Below are positions 28,913 to 41,358 of a stretch of DNA of 64,000 nt, in pieces. Origin of the DNA: Prinsepia uniflora (taxonomy: Eukaryota > Streptophyta > Magnoliopsida > Rosales > Rosaceae); contig CM064874.1 of the NCBI GenBank assembly GCA_032719365.1, positions 25,801,716-25,865,715 on the forward strand, read 5' to 3'. The notes below the pieces were generated by a model. It did no database searches. It saw nothing but the letters and a program-made list of their open reading frames with translations, and was not told the origin of the DNA. The position numbers and the translations under genes are program-made. Positions within the stretch are counted from its first letter, which is position 1. Each line of letters opens with the position of its first letter.

Positions 28913-29994
28913 ATTACATGCTTACATGTCATCAGTTAGGTTTCATTTTTAATACATTATAAAAGGGTAGATATGTCAATTGGTTAAACACATTAGAGTT
29001 CGAAGCTAATGTTATATACTGAAAAATCTAAAGATCAGTAGCCGCTTCATAGCTTCAAAGCACCCACTTCATAGCTTCAATTGAAGGGGAAAATTGTGCA
29101 TCTGAAAATCGAAAGGTACGCTCTCTGCATCTTGAAAGGCACTTAAATACTCGTGAAGGCCTTGATCAAAAAGTACGCTCTCTACAAGAGGGAATCCTGT
29201 GAAGCTTCGATTGGATCCGCGGCCTCGTCATCCTTCTCATCCAAGCGGACTCTCAGCCATTGATTTTCTCAGCATCCAAGCAGTCTCTTAGCATAAGGGA
29301 CCATGCTGAATTCAAACCACCATTAAACAATAAGGGACCATTAAACAGTGGCCATTAAACAATGAGAGACCTGCTTAATTTTGCCCAATACCTATCATTT
29401 ACCAACAAAACAAATTAGTAAATTAGCAATGAGTTGATAAAGTTAGAAATTCATAAATTATGAAATCTCATATTGTATTAAAAATCAGAAAACAACTATG
29501 ACTAATGCATGCTTTATACGCCCCCTTCCAGTGATGAACACACTACCTCCCCCAGTCCAACGATGACTAATTCTAGATCAAATAAACACTACCCATTCCA
29601 GTGATGAATATTACCCAATCCCACCTTCCCGACTAGCCCATAATACCACACATCCAAATTACAGGTGATGCACCAGCATAAAAAATTATAGCCATTTAAT
29701 TCCCAAAATCCAAACACTAATTCCCATTTGTTCAATCACAACCCTAACACACAGCCATCAAACCCCCGTACCGTAACTTGGCAAAAATTCACCATTACCT
29801 CGTGGCACCCATTCCATTTTTTTCTACTGGATTTCTCCCTTGGATAGCATTGATGAAGCTTTCCATGGAGAAGCCGCCATGCGAGATTGGAATAGTTTAG
29901 TGTATTCCTTCCTTCAGCCGCGAGGATGATGTTAGAGATGAGAGAAGGTATTAGGGATAATTAGGTAATTTGGTTTCTCAATATATTTTTAAAC

Positions 29995-30135
29995 GGCAAG
30001 TAAACAGATTTTTTAACGGGGGTTTTGACTTGAAACATTTTGAAGAGTTTATGGTGTAAATTGATACATTTAAAAGTTCAGGTATGAATCTGTTATACAG
30101 TGTAAAATATAGGGTAGTAAAGTATAATTTGCCCT
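29995..30135. repeat. Right TIR of the Mutator-like element
   Basis: Starts GGCAAGTAAACAG and ends TATAATTTGCCC; inverted partner of 28778-28912. Confidence 0.88.
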
Positions 30136-30431
30136 TCTAAATATCATAATATCATAGTATTATCTCAATATCAGTATACATTTTTATATTAATGATAATT
30201 AACAAATAATTATTTCATTTGGAATCCAACTAGTCAGCCCACTGCCAATTTATTACAATTAATTTAAATTAATGACCAATTATTCAATTTATTTCTCATT
30301 TGGAATTGGAATAGCCTAATCTTTATGCCTATACCTGTTATCGATCTATGATTTTTGTTATTTATTTATTTATTGTTAGATAGGTAATAGATTATGAGAT
30401 TATATATACATTTTTATATCTATATTATATA
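30136..30431. other. AT-rich spacer
   Basis: No gene or clear repeat unit was seen between the Mutator-like element and the hAT-like element. A TTTATTTATTTATT run lies at about 30360. Confidence 0.6.
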
Positions 30432-31495
30432 CAAGGATTGAAATATCGATATCGACGGATATATCGCTAGTCAAATTTACGGATTGCGCCCCAAATATCG
30501 ATATCGATATCGTTTACGGCCAACAACAATTATGGAAATTCATTCTAAAAGTTGGAAGTTTGTAATGAAATTTTGGGAAAAACTTAAATACCCAATAATG
30601 ATTATATATGACTAATAAAAATTATATAATAACTTTGATATAATAAATATATGATGAATAATATGATACAATAGAATTCTGCTGATGACTAATAATATAA
30701 AATTTTAAATATAAACATAAATTGAAGTGAATTATTATAATTGAATGTTAATATAGTTAAAACATAAAAATAAACCTAATAATGGATTTTACATTTACAT
30801 AATAATTTAGAAAATTGGAGAGTTTGTATTTATATAATAATTTAGAAAATTGGACATTAATTAGTGAAAATTGGACATAAATCTAATTCTTATTAATCAT
30901 ATACTCATCTCATATTTTTCTAAAATCCATTAATATTCAAATTAACCATTCAAATAATTTTCTTCAATTCAACGTAATTTACTTCAATTCAACATATAAT
31001 TTTCTATTTTGCTTCAATCCAACATAATTTGTTTCAAATTAACCATCTTTACTCTACGAATTCTTCCATTCAACATGATTCGCTTCTAAAATTCATTAAT
31101 ATTCAAATTAACCTTATATTTATATTCCCAAATTTCTTTTATATCAAATATTAATTTAAATTTAAAACATATTATATTGGATATTAAAAAATATACTCAT
31201 ATTGTATCCAATTAACTTAAAAGTTGTACCATTAAACTCAAAATAAAAAATAAAAAATATTTCATGTTGGATGGAAGGCGAACGACCGCCGCACCCTCCG
31301 TCACGCGCTGGTGACGACCTCACATGTTGTACAGTGTGATCTTCTTCGGTGAGTCGGGTCTGCAATTCGGGTTTTCAGACTCGACGACATGACCCGACTC
31401 AAAAACCCTCATTTTACGTCCGAATTTCACAAACTAACGCATTATCTCGATCGTTTTGATCTCATAATGAGATCTATGAGCTTAAAACAAGAAAA

Positions 31496-34072
31496 TGACA
31501 GGACCCGCCCCGATCCCACAGGGACCACAAGGGGACGTGCCCTGCTCCCGTCTGACACCCAAAAATTCATACCAATTTTAACCTCAAAACATCAAATGCA
31601 TAAATAACCAAATTAAAGTCATACATCAAATCCGAATTAAACGAATGTCAGACAAGGGATGAAATCCAAAATTACAAGTTGCGAGCACGACTCTAACATA
31701 AACCTGCGGGTAAGCCACCCAGCAGGGGTTCAGGTACGCAGAAGTAGATCTATGCCTCAGCCTCTGGTTCCTCCTCTACCTCAGTATCACGACCTGGAGG
31801 GGTTACCAAAACATTAAGGGTGAATGGGCCGAAACTCAAGTTATAAAATCATTTGATAAGTAAAACATATAATTTACCCCTCCGTTTTCCAAACATGCAT
31901 GCATCATCAATTAAAATCATAAATCATATAACATGTATCATAAGGAATGTAATAAAACCATAACCATAATTTTAGCCACTGCACTATACACTCCAATCCC
32001 GACATCCCCGATGTCTGACGTCCTTGACGTCCAATAAGGTCACAATCACAAGGCTACGCGTGCCACTCGGGTCTCAATTCCGAGTTCAATCCCCGAACCC
32101 TGTTCGGTTACAGCATCCCCGATGCTTAGCGTCGTAGCCGCTGGACGTTCTAGGCGTCCGTGACCTCTCCGGGGTACCTCATCCGGAGGAGACAATATAA
32201 TATGGAAGGATCTATACAGTGCAGTACCAAATACATTTTATTGATATCCACATGCAGACATATATGTATACATAGGTAAAATCTGACCCGATCATTACGT
32301 TTCATCAAACGGGTCCCATGCCCAATTACCGTGAAACGTGCCATAACCGAAATCTCAAAATCATCAAAACCATTTATAGATTCCAGCATGTGAACATATA
32401 AGTAAATCAGAAAACATTTAAGCATGCAAGGGTTTAATGAAAACGGGCCCACTCACAGTACGATCCCGCGGTGAACCTGCGCGTACGAACTTGTACCGGG
32501 ATTATCGTACAATTCCTGTCAGTCCAAATCACATGCAAGGGGTCACTACAAGTCTTAAACGTTTAACCACAAAGTCCGAAATAGAAACCGGCCCCGGGGA
32601 GCCGTACAACACGTTTCCCGAGGTAACCGGCCCTAAACCGATCCATCAAAGCTTATCTCAGATCAACATGGTTAATTCACCAAAAATGTTCAGCATGATG
32701 AGAAGAACAAAAGTCATGTTGATCGTGATCGGAGATAAGGTCCAACGCGCCCTCACGCGCCGCCCAAAGTGGCTGCGCGTGAAAGTCACGCGCCTGACAC
32801 TGTAGCTACAGTGTCACCTCCTTCACCCGTTTGTCTGTAATACGGGCCTGCCACCCGCGGCTTGACCCGGTTGAATACCCACCAATTCCTACTCGATTTC
32901 AATCCAATTTGATCCTAACATGTTCATTAACTATCCAATTTAGGTTCTGTGACAGAAATCAACCTCGACACATCCCCAAACGACCCATCGACCCGCGATC
33001 AACCAATCGGGTCAAACACCAGAACTTCCTGGTTTCAAACCCATTGTCCAATTAACTTCACAGGAAGCATAATAGGATCAAAACGAACCAAAATGAACAA
33101 TCAATTGTGTCTGAAAGTACCTGAAGGTCGTCGTCCCAAGCTCTGCAACTTCCCTGAAAACAGCAGCCTCCGTCCTAGCTCAACCGTGGCTGTTAGCCTT
33201 CAATTTCGATGTGGTTGAGTTCCAAACACTCCCAGAAGACTAAACCAGGCCTTGGTTTGGTCCAACACTCACCAGAAATTAAAATCCGATTTTCCCTCCA
33301 ATTTTGGCCGAAATGGTTTCTCTGGTTTCCTCACCCGTTCTTAGTTATAACAGCATCAGAGTGATGCTCAAGCATGTTCTAACTGGTTTTAAACAATTTC
33401 AAGCCATCCCAGAGGCTCGTGGGTGTCCAATTGTCCACTGAAAAATGTTCCCCGAAAAGCTTCGATCTTGAATTAAACAATTGAGCGTGCAGGCTGGACG
33501 GCTCAGGCCACGTTCAAAAGCAAAAGACAACCCAGACATTCCAGCACATGATAGCACAATCAATTGCACGATAGAACCACCGCACATGGTGGTGCCGCCC
33601 ATTTCCCCCGCGGTCTGCTACAGTAACCAGGGCAAAAAGACCAAAATGCCCCTGGTTCAATAATTACCAAAATACCCCTCACTTCCTAGACCCGTAACTC
33701 AGCCATACGAAGTCCGATTTCGGCGTGCCGCCTGTCAACGGACTCAGGATATCGAGACCTACCTATTGGTCCTTGAGTCGCGTGAAAATTAGTTGTCAAA
33801 CGAAAAGTCAACATTTTCGCCCGTGAAGTCCAACTTACGTAATGCCCCTGAACTTCCGATAGTCATAACTTTTTCCCTGATCGTTCGAATTGGACGTGCC
33901 ACCTGTCTATGAACTCGTGACGTCCCGTACTACGTCACGGTCATAGGTCAAGGTCCATTTAGTTCATCAATAAAAAAGTCAACAATTTGACCATGCCAAT
34001 CACAAGGGTAAAAGCGTCAATTCACACATTAAAAATACAATATTAAAATCCTCGAATGTCCGGGGTGTTACA
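31496..34072 (-). repeat. 3' LTR of the chromodomain gypsy element
   Basis: Left LTR on the plus strand, TGACAGGACC...GGGGTGTTACA. It holds a perfect 22-bp palindrome at 32795-32816 and two copies of the TAGACAGG box (reverse) at 33725-33738 and 33896-33909. Confidence 0.97.
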
Positions 34073-34085
34073 ACCTTCCCCCCTT
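34073..34085 (-). other. Polypurine tract of the gypsy element
   Basis: On the minus strand AAGGGGGGAAGGT lies directly against the 3' LTR, followed on the inner side by the AATTTCGGGACGAAATTTC motif common to plant gypsy elements. Confidence 0.85.
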
Positions 34086-34106
34086 AAGAAATTTCGTCCC
34101 GAAATT

Positions 34107-37100
34107 TCAAAGAAACAAATGAGGAAATTGTTCTCGCATCTGAGCCTCAGGCTCCCATGTGGCTTCTTCCACATTCTGGTTTCTCCAGAGAATCTTCACG
34201 AGAGGGATCGTCTTCCGACGTAGTACCTTGTCCTTCCGATCCAAGATCTGTACTGATTGTTCCTCAAAGCTCAAATCCCCCCGTAGTTCGACAGGTTGTT
34301 CCCCAAGTACATGAGAAGCATCACGTACGTACTTCCGTAGCATCGATATGTGGAAAACATTGTGAACTCTAGATAGTTCTGGAGGTAGTGCTAATCTGTA
34401 AGCAACTCTGCCAATCCTCTCCATGATCTCATAAGGTCCGATAAAACGTGGACTCAGTTTCCCCCGTCGACCGAATCGGATAATCCCTTTCCACGGTGAT
34501 AACTTCAGGAAGACAAAATCTCCCACTTCAAATTCCAAGTCTCGAATCCGTCGATCAGCATAACTCTTCTAGCGATCCTGTGCCGCCTTCAGTCTCTCCT
34601 TGATCACACGAACAGTTTCCATGGTTAAGTCCATCAATTCCGGCCCTACAGCCGCTCGCTCTCCTATCTCCGTCCAGCAGATAGGTGTCCTGCACTGTCG
34701 ACCATACAGTGCCTCATAAGGTGCCATCCCGATGCTTGCCTGATAGCTGTTGTTGTAAGCGAATTCCATCAACGGCAAATGAGTATCCCAAGAGTCCTGA
34801 AACTGTAGTACACAGGACATCATCATGTCCTCCAGGGTCTGAATGGTTCTTTCAGACTGTCCATCGGTCTGTGGATGGAAAGCAGTACTGAAACGTAGGG
34901 TTGTTCCCAGAGTAGCTTGCAAACTCCGCCAGAACCTGGAAGTGAAACGCGGATCACGATCAGACACGATCGATTCCGGCGTACCATGCAATCGTATGAT
35001 TTCTTTCACGAACAATTGAGCCAGTCGGTTAGGTTTATAGGTCTCCTGAACAGGCAGAAAATGGGCTGATTTGGTTAGCCGGTCCACGATCACCCATACT
35101 CCGTCCACTCCACTCTGAGTCCTCGGTAACTTAAAGACGAAGTCCATGGTGATGTGATCCCACTTCCACTCGGGAATCGGATGTGGCTGCATAGCCCCAT
35201 ACGGTCTCTGCCGTTCCGCCTTAACCTGCTGACAGGTTAAGCATTTGCTCACGAACTCAGCAATATCCTTCTTCATTCCTGGCCACCAATAATGGTTCCG
35301 GAGGGTACGGTACATCTTTGTACCTCCCGGATGCATAGCATAGGCCGAACTATGGGCCTCCTCAAGAATCCCGGTTCGTAACTCTGCCACTGCAGGTACA
35401 CACAAACGGCCCAATTTCACAAGTGCTCCATCGTCCCGGATGGTAAAATCCTGTCTCCCCTCCGCATCGACCTCAATTCTGTAAATACAGAGTATCGGAT
35501 CCTGAAGTTGTGCTTCGATGATCCGATCAATCAGTACTGGTCGTACATGGAAGCTGGCCAACAAAGCTCCATGCACATCAGTACCCAAAATAACTCCCGC
35601 TTTCCAGAGTTCCACCAGTAAGGGAAGATACACCATCCCCAGGTATGCAACAGTTCCCGCTGATTTCCTGCTGAGTGCATCCGCCACCACATTGGCCTTA
35701 CCCGGATGGTACTCGATCGTACAGTCATAGTCCTTCAGCAGCTCCAACCATCTCCGTTGTCTCATGTTAAGCTCCTTCTGAGTGAATAAATATTTAAGAC
35801 TCTGGTGGTCGGTGTATATCCGACATGTTGCGCCGAACAGATAATGTCTCCAGATCTTTAGAGCATGAACCACCGCCGCCAATTCCAAATCATGGGTAGG
35901 GTAGTTCAACTCATGAGTCTTCAGCTGCCGGGATGCGTAGGCGATAACCTTGCCAGTTTGCATCAACACGCAGCCCAACCCTTGCAGTGAAGCGTCACTA
36001 AAGACCACGAATTCTCCACTGTCATCTGGCAATGCAAGGACAGGTGCAGTGGTCAATCGGTCTTTCAACTCTTGAAAGCTCCGATCGCACTGCTCGTCCC
36101 AGATAAACTTCACTCCCTTCCGAGTCAAACGAGTCAATGGTGCAGCAATTTTGGAGAAACCCTCCACGAATCTCCGGTAGTAACCTGCTAATCCGACGAA
36201 ATTCCGCACCTCGGTCACTGTTGTCGGTTTAGCCCAGTTGGTCACCGCTTCTATTTTTTGGGGATCCACGCAAATCCCATCCGTTGATATCACGTGTCCC
36301 AGAAAACCAATACTACTCAGCCAAAACTGACACTTGCTCAGTTTGGCGTACAATTGTTCTTGTCTCAGCCTCTCCAAGACCAACCGTAGATGTTCCTCAT
36401 GTGCACGGGCACTCCTCGAGTACACCAAAATATCATCGATGAACACAATCACGAACTTATCCAGGTAGGGTCGGAAGACCCGGTTCATCAGATCCATGAA
36501 TGCTGCTGGAGCATTCGTCAAACCAAATGGCATAACAAGGAACTCATAGTGTCCGTAACGGGTTCGAAAAGCAGTTTTCGGAATATCCTCCTCCGAAATC
36601 CTCAGTTGGTGATACCCAGACCGCAAATCAATTTTCGAGAAGCACTGAGCTCCCCGCAACTGGTCAAAAAGGTCATCGATCCTGGGTAGAGGATACTGGT
36701 TCCTCAGCGTCACCTTGTTGAGTTGTCGATAGTCAATACATAAACGGAGACTTCCCTCCTTCTTCTTTACAAACAACACCGGTGCTCCCCACGGTGAAGT
36801 ACTCAGTCGGACATATCCCAAATCCACCAACTCCTGCAATTGAGTCTTGAGTTCTCGTAACTCGGCCGGCGCCATCCGGTAGGGTGCCTGGGATATAGGT
36901 CGGGTACTAGGGAGTAGTTCAATAGTAAACTCAATCTCCCGCGATGGCGGTAATCCAGGTAAGTCTTCTGGGAACACGTCCGGAAACTCACATACCACCG
37001 GTATCTCGTCGATACCCGGAGTATTAATCTGTTCCGACACAACATGCGCCAGATAACACTGGCATCCTTTCCGTAGAAGTTTGGTAGCAGTAAGTGAAGA

Positions 37101-38552
37101 GATCACTTCAGGAGGCGAACCGTCACGTTCCCCCTGAAAGATAACCTCCGGCAAACCCGGGCTCCGCAGAATCACTTGCTTGCTACAGCAGTCGATGAGC
37201 GATCCGTGCTCCGACAGCCAATCCATCCCTAGGATTATATCGAAGTCGTGGATATCCAGAATAATTAAGTCTGCTGGTAAATCCACATCCTCAATTCTTA
37301 CCGGGCACCTCCGAATCACCTGATTCACAAGGTACACGATGCCCATCGGGGTGCCAACACCCATTTCGCAATCTAAAGCTGATACCACACAATCAAGCAT
37401 ACCAGCACAACTTTTCGAAATAAAAGAATGTGTAGCCCCCGCATCCATCAATACACGTACAAGAAGGTTAAAGATATGTAGTGTACCTGTGACCACGCCT
37501 GGGGCAGTCCTCGCCTGCTGCTGGGTCATTGCAAACACTTGGGCCCTCGGCCCTCCGTTCCGTCCGCGCCCGCGCGCGCCACGTCCAGCACCACGATCAC
37601 CCCCCTGACCCCGACCTCCATTAGTGTGGGAAGCCGTGCTCTGCACCACACTAGAGCCCCCAGCGTCGTTGTTCTTGGACAACTGCGGGCAATCACTGGC
37701 ATAGTGGCCCTCCTCTCCACAAGCAAAACAAGTTACTGGCCTTGGCCTGTCCGAATGCCCGCCAGAAGCACCGCTCCAAGATGAGCGTTGCCCAGAGTTG
37801 TATCCAGATCCTCTGCCCTGAGAGCCTCCGCGTCGACCTGACCAGCCACGACCCTTGAAGGATGAGGGTGCTCCCCTGTAGCCCCCTCCCTTGTTGTTCT
37901 TATGGCCCGATGGCCCACGATGTGGGCGATCCTGACGTCGCCCCTCGCCCGAAGGTTGTCGTGTCTGGTGTGCCGCCAGACTGGCCTCGACACGCACCGC
38001 AGCGTCGACCAAATCTCTCAGTGAAGCATGAGTAGCAGCAGTCACACTTGCCCGGATCTCCCCTCGGAGTCCAAGCTCGAACCTTTGGCATTTGTCCTCC
38101 TCTGTGCTCACGAATGATGCAGCGAACCGGGATAGTTTTCCGAAAGTTTGTTCGTAGTCCGCAACGGACATATCCCCCTGCTCCAGCCGCAGGAACTCAG
38201 CCTCCCGTGCCGCGCGAAAGGATCGCGGGTAGTACTGGTCCAGAAATCTGGAACGGAAAGCTTCCCAAGTAGTGGTATGGACCGACCACCCAGACATTTC
38301 GAGTCCGTGCCACCACTGGTAGGCTCCTCCTTCCAGTAAGAAGGCCGCCAAGGTCACTCGTTCGCCCGGAGGGCAGTGCATCACCGAGAAGATCCTCTCT
38401 CACTTGGTGATCCAATCATGAGCATCCTCGGGGTTTGATCCCCCGCAGAAAGGAGTGGCTCCCAACCTTTGAGCCCTTTCAATGCTCGCGCATTCCATCT
38501 CCCTTTCCGGATCCTCGTCAGTTCGTGTATGAGGAATTCTCCTAGGAGGCAT
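34107..38552 (-). pseudogene. Gypsy gag-pol with two premature stops
   Basis: One continuous frame of 1,482 codons starts at the ATG at 38552 (MPPRRIPHTRTDEDP) and ends at 34107. It is interrupted only by TGA at 38402-38400 in gag and TAG at 34571-34569 between integrase and the chromodomain tail. Gag ends in the zinc knuckle CFACGEEGHYASDC (37684-37735). Protease has MDAGATHSF (about 37440), RT has FIDDILVYS (about 36430), RNase H has FSDASLQGLG and TDHQSLKYL. Integrase has the HHCC finger (HPGGTKMYR...CLTCQQV) and D-D-E blocks (VDRLTKSAHF, SDRDPRFTSRFW, SERTIQTLEDMM). The C-terminus ILWRNQNVEEATWEPEAQMR is a chromodomain, which in this group can steer integration to chromatin. Both stops look like single changes, the second of C-to-T type. 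Confidence 0.95.
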
Positions 38553-38668
38553 AACCAACTGTCACGAGGCATAGATCAGATAACGATGTTCATAAAAGTC
38601 GAAAAGTAACTAGTACTAATCGCTAGTATAGCATGCTGACCAATACCCTAGTACTGACCACAACCTAG

Positions 38669-38681
38669 TGTTCTGATACCA
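38669..38681 (-). other. Gypsy primer-binding site (initiator tRNA-Met type)
   Basis: Just inside the 5' LTR the minus strand reads TGGTATCAGAACA, matching the initiator tRNA-Met complement for the first ten bases. Confidence 0.85.
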
Positions 38682-38684
38682 AGC

Positions 38685-41260
38685 TGACAGGACCCGCCCC
38701 GATCCCACAGGGACCACAAGGGGACGTGCCCTGCTCCCGTCTGACACCCAAAAATTCATACCAATTTTAACCTCAAAACATCAAATGCATAAATAACCAA
38801 ATTAAAGTCATACATCAAATCCGAATTAAACGAATGTCAGACAAGGGATGAAATCCAAAATTACAAGTTGCGAGCACGACTCTAACATAAACCTGCGGGT
38901 AAGCCACCCAGCAGGGGTTCAGGTACGCAGAAGTAGATCTATGCCTCAGCCTCTGGTTCCTCCTCTACCTCAGTATCACGACCTGGAGGGGTTACCAAAA
39001 CATTAAGGGTGAATGGGCCGAAACTCAAGTTATAAAATCATTTGATAAGTAAAACATATAATTTACCCCTCCGTTTTCCAAACATGCATGCATCATCAAT
39101 TAAAATCATAAATCATATAACATGTATCATAAGGAATGTAATAAAACCATAACCATAATTTTAGCCACTGCACTATACACTCCAATCCCGACATCCCCGA
39201 TGTCTGACGTCCTTGACGTCCAATAAGGTCACAATCACAAGGCTACGCGTGCCACTCGGGTCTCAATTCCGAGTTCAATCCCCGAACCCTGTTCGGTTAC
39301 AGCATCCCCGATGCTTAGCGTCGTAGCCGCTGGACGTTCTAGGCGTCCGTGACCTCTCCGGGGTACCTCATCCGGAGGAGACAATATAATATGGAAGGAT
39401 CTATACAGTGCAGTACCAAATACATTTTATTGATATCCACATGCAGACATATATGTATACATAGGTAAAATCTGACCCGATCATTACGTTTCATCAAACG
39501 GGTCCCATGCCCAATTACCGTGAAACGTGCCATAACCGAAATCTCAAAATCATCAAAACCATTTATAGATTCCAGCATGTGAACATATAAGTAAATCAGA
39601 AAACATTTAAGCATGCAAGGGTTTAATGAAAACGGGCCCACTCACAGTACGATCCCGCGGTGAACCTGCGCGTACGAACTTGTACCGGGATTATCGTACA
39701 ATTCCTGTCAGTCCAAATCACATGCAAGGGGTCACTACAAGTCTTAAACGTTTAACCACAAAGTCCGAAATAGAAACCGGCCCGGGGAGCCGTACAACAC
39801 GTTTCCCGAGGTAACCGGCCCTAAACCGATCCATCAAAGCTTATCTCAGATCAACATGGTTAATTCACCAAAAATGTTCAGCATGATGAGAGGAACAAAA
39901 GTCATGTTGATCGTGATCGGAGATAAGGTCCAACGCGCCCTCACGCGCCGCCCAAAGTGGCTGCGCGTGAAAGTCACGCGCCTGACACTGTAGCTACAGT
40001 GTCACCTCCTTCACCCGTTTGTCTGTAATACGGGCCTGCCACCCGCGGCTTGACCCGGTTGAATACCCACCAATTCCTACTCGATTTCAATCCAATTTGA
40101 TCCTAACATGTTCATTAACTATCCAATTTAGGTTCTGTGACAGAAATCAACCTCGACACATCCCCAAACGACCCATCGACCCGCGATCAACCAATCGGGT
40201 CAAACACCAGAACTTCCTGGTTTCAAACCCATTGTCCAATTAACTTCACAGGAAGCATAATAGGATCAAAACGAACCAAAATGAACAATCAATTGTGTCT
40301 AAAAGTACCTGAAGGTCGTCGTCTCAAGCTCTGCAACTTCCCTGAAAACAGCAGCCTCCGTCCTAGCTCAACCGTGGCTGTTAGCCTTCAATTTCGATGT
40401 GGTTGAGTTCCAAACACTCCCAAAAGACTAAACCAGGCCTTGGTTTGGTCCAACACTCACCAGAAATTAAAATCCGATTTTCCCTCCAATTTTGGCCGAA
40501 ATGGTTTCTCTGGTTTCCTCACCCGTTCTTAGTTATAACAGCATCAGAGTGATGCTCAAGCATGTTCTAACTGGTTTTAAACAATTTCAAGCCATCCCAG
40601 AGGCTCGTGGGTGTCCAATTGTCCACTGAAAAATGTTCCCCGAAAAGCTTCGATCTTGAATTAAACAATTGAGAGTGCAGGCTGGACGGCTCAGGCCACG
40701 TTCAAAAGCAAAAGACAACCCAGACATTCCAGCACATGATAGCACAATCAATTGCACGATAGAACCACCGCACATGGTGGTGCCGCCCATTTCCCCCGCG
40801 GTCTGCTACAGTAACCAGGGCAAAAAGACCAAAATGCCCCTGGTTCAATAATTACCAAAATACCCCTCACTTCCTAGACCCGTAACTCAGCCATACGAAG
40901 TCCGATTTCGGCGTGCCGCCTGTCAACGGACTCAGGATATCGAGACCTACCTATCGGTCCTTGAGTCGCGTGAAAATTAGTTGTCAAACGAAAGTCAACA
41001 TTTTCGCCCGTGAAGTCCAACTTACGGTAATGCCCTTGAACTTCCGATAGTCATAACTTTTTCCCTGATCGTCCGAATTGGACGTGCCACCTGTCTATGA
41101 ACTCGTGACGTCCCGTACTACGTCACGGTCATAGGTCAAGGTCCATTTAGTTCATCAATCAAAAAGTCAACAATTTGACCATGCCAATCACAAGGGTAAA
41201 AGCGTCAATTCACACATTAAAAATACAATATTAAAATCCTCGAATGTCCGAGGTGTTACA
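38685..41260 (-). repeat. 5' LTR of the chromodomain gypsy element
   Basis: Right LTR. The first 1.1 kb on the plus strand looks identical to the other LTR; nearly all differences lie in the remaining 1.5 kb and most are transitions. GAAAA follows at 41261-41265. Confidence 0.97.
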
Positions 41261-41358
41261 GAAAACATGTCAAAATTTCGGTCAATATCTTTCTCCCCTT
41301 CTCATGTACCGCCGCAATTTCGTCGAAATATACCGATATTTTCAACCATGATTATATA

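Larger units (their letters stand above)
28778..30135. mobile_element. Mutator-like element, long TIRs, 9-bp TSD, no transposase
   Basis: Terminal inverted repeats of about 135-141 bp lie at 28778-28912 and 29995-30135. They begin (A/G)GGCAAATTA and stay alignable along their length. TTCTAAATA at 28769-28777 is repeated at 30136-30144, the 9-bp duplication typical of Mutator-like elements. The interior, about 1.08 kb, has no transposase frame. It includes a short GC-richer patch (29800-29940) that may be captured sequence. Non-autonomous, 1,358 bp, and 350 bp upstream of the APH1 start codon. Confidence 0.9.
31496..41260 (-). mobile_element. Chromodomain Ty3/gypsy element (Tekay/Del-like), TSD GAAAA
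   Basis: A full-length element of 9,765 bp transcribed on the minus strand. GAAAA flanks it at 31491-31495 and 41261-41265. Its LTRs are 2,577 and 2,576 bp and differ by only about 13 bases by eye (about 99.5% identical), so it inserted recently. It has PBS, polypurine tract and a gag-PR-RT-RH-IN order with a C-terminal chromodomain. Long LTRs plus that chromodomain suggest the Tekay/Del clade (inference). It inserted into the hAT-like element. Confidence 0.97.
30432..41350. mobile_element. hAT-like non-autonomous element, split by the gypsy element
   Basis: The left end CAAGGATTGAAATATCG (30432) and the inverted right end CGATATTTTCAACCATG (to 41350, as CCGATATTTTCAACCATG) form imperfect TIRs. 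ATTATATA is found at 30424-30431 and 41351-41358, an 8-bp TSD as used by hAT transposons. Removing the gypsy insertion and one GAAAA leaves about 1.15 kb without coding capacity. The left end holds a GATATCGATATCG-rich motif. The superfamily call rests on TSD length and TIR bases only. The TSD lies in AT-rich sequence, so chance contributes. Confidence 0.6.
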
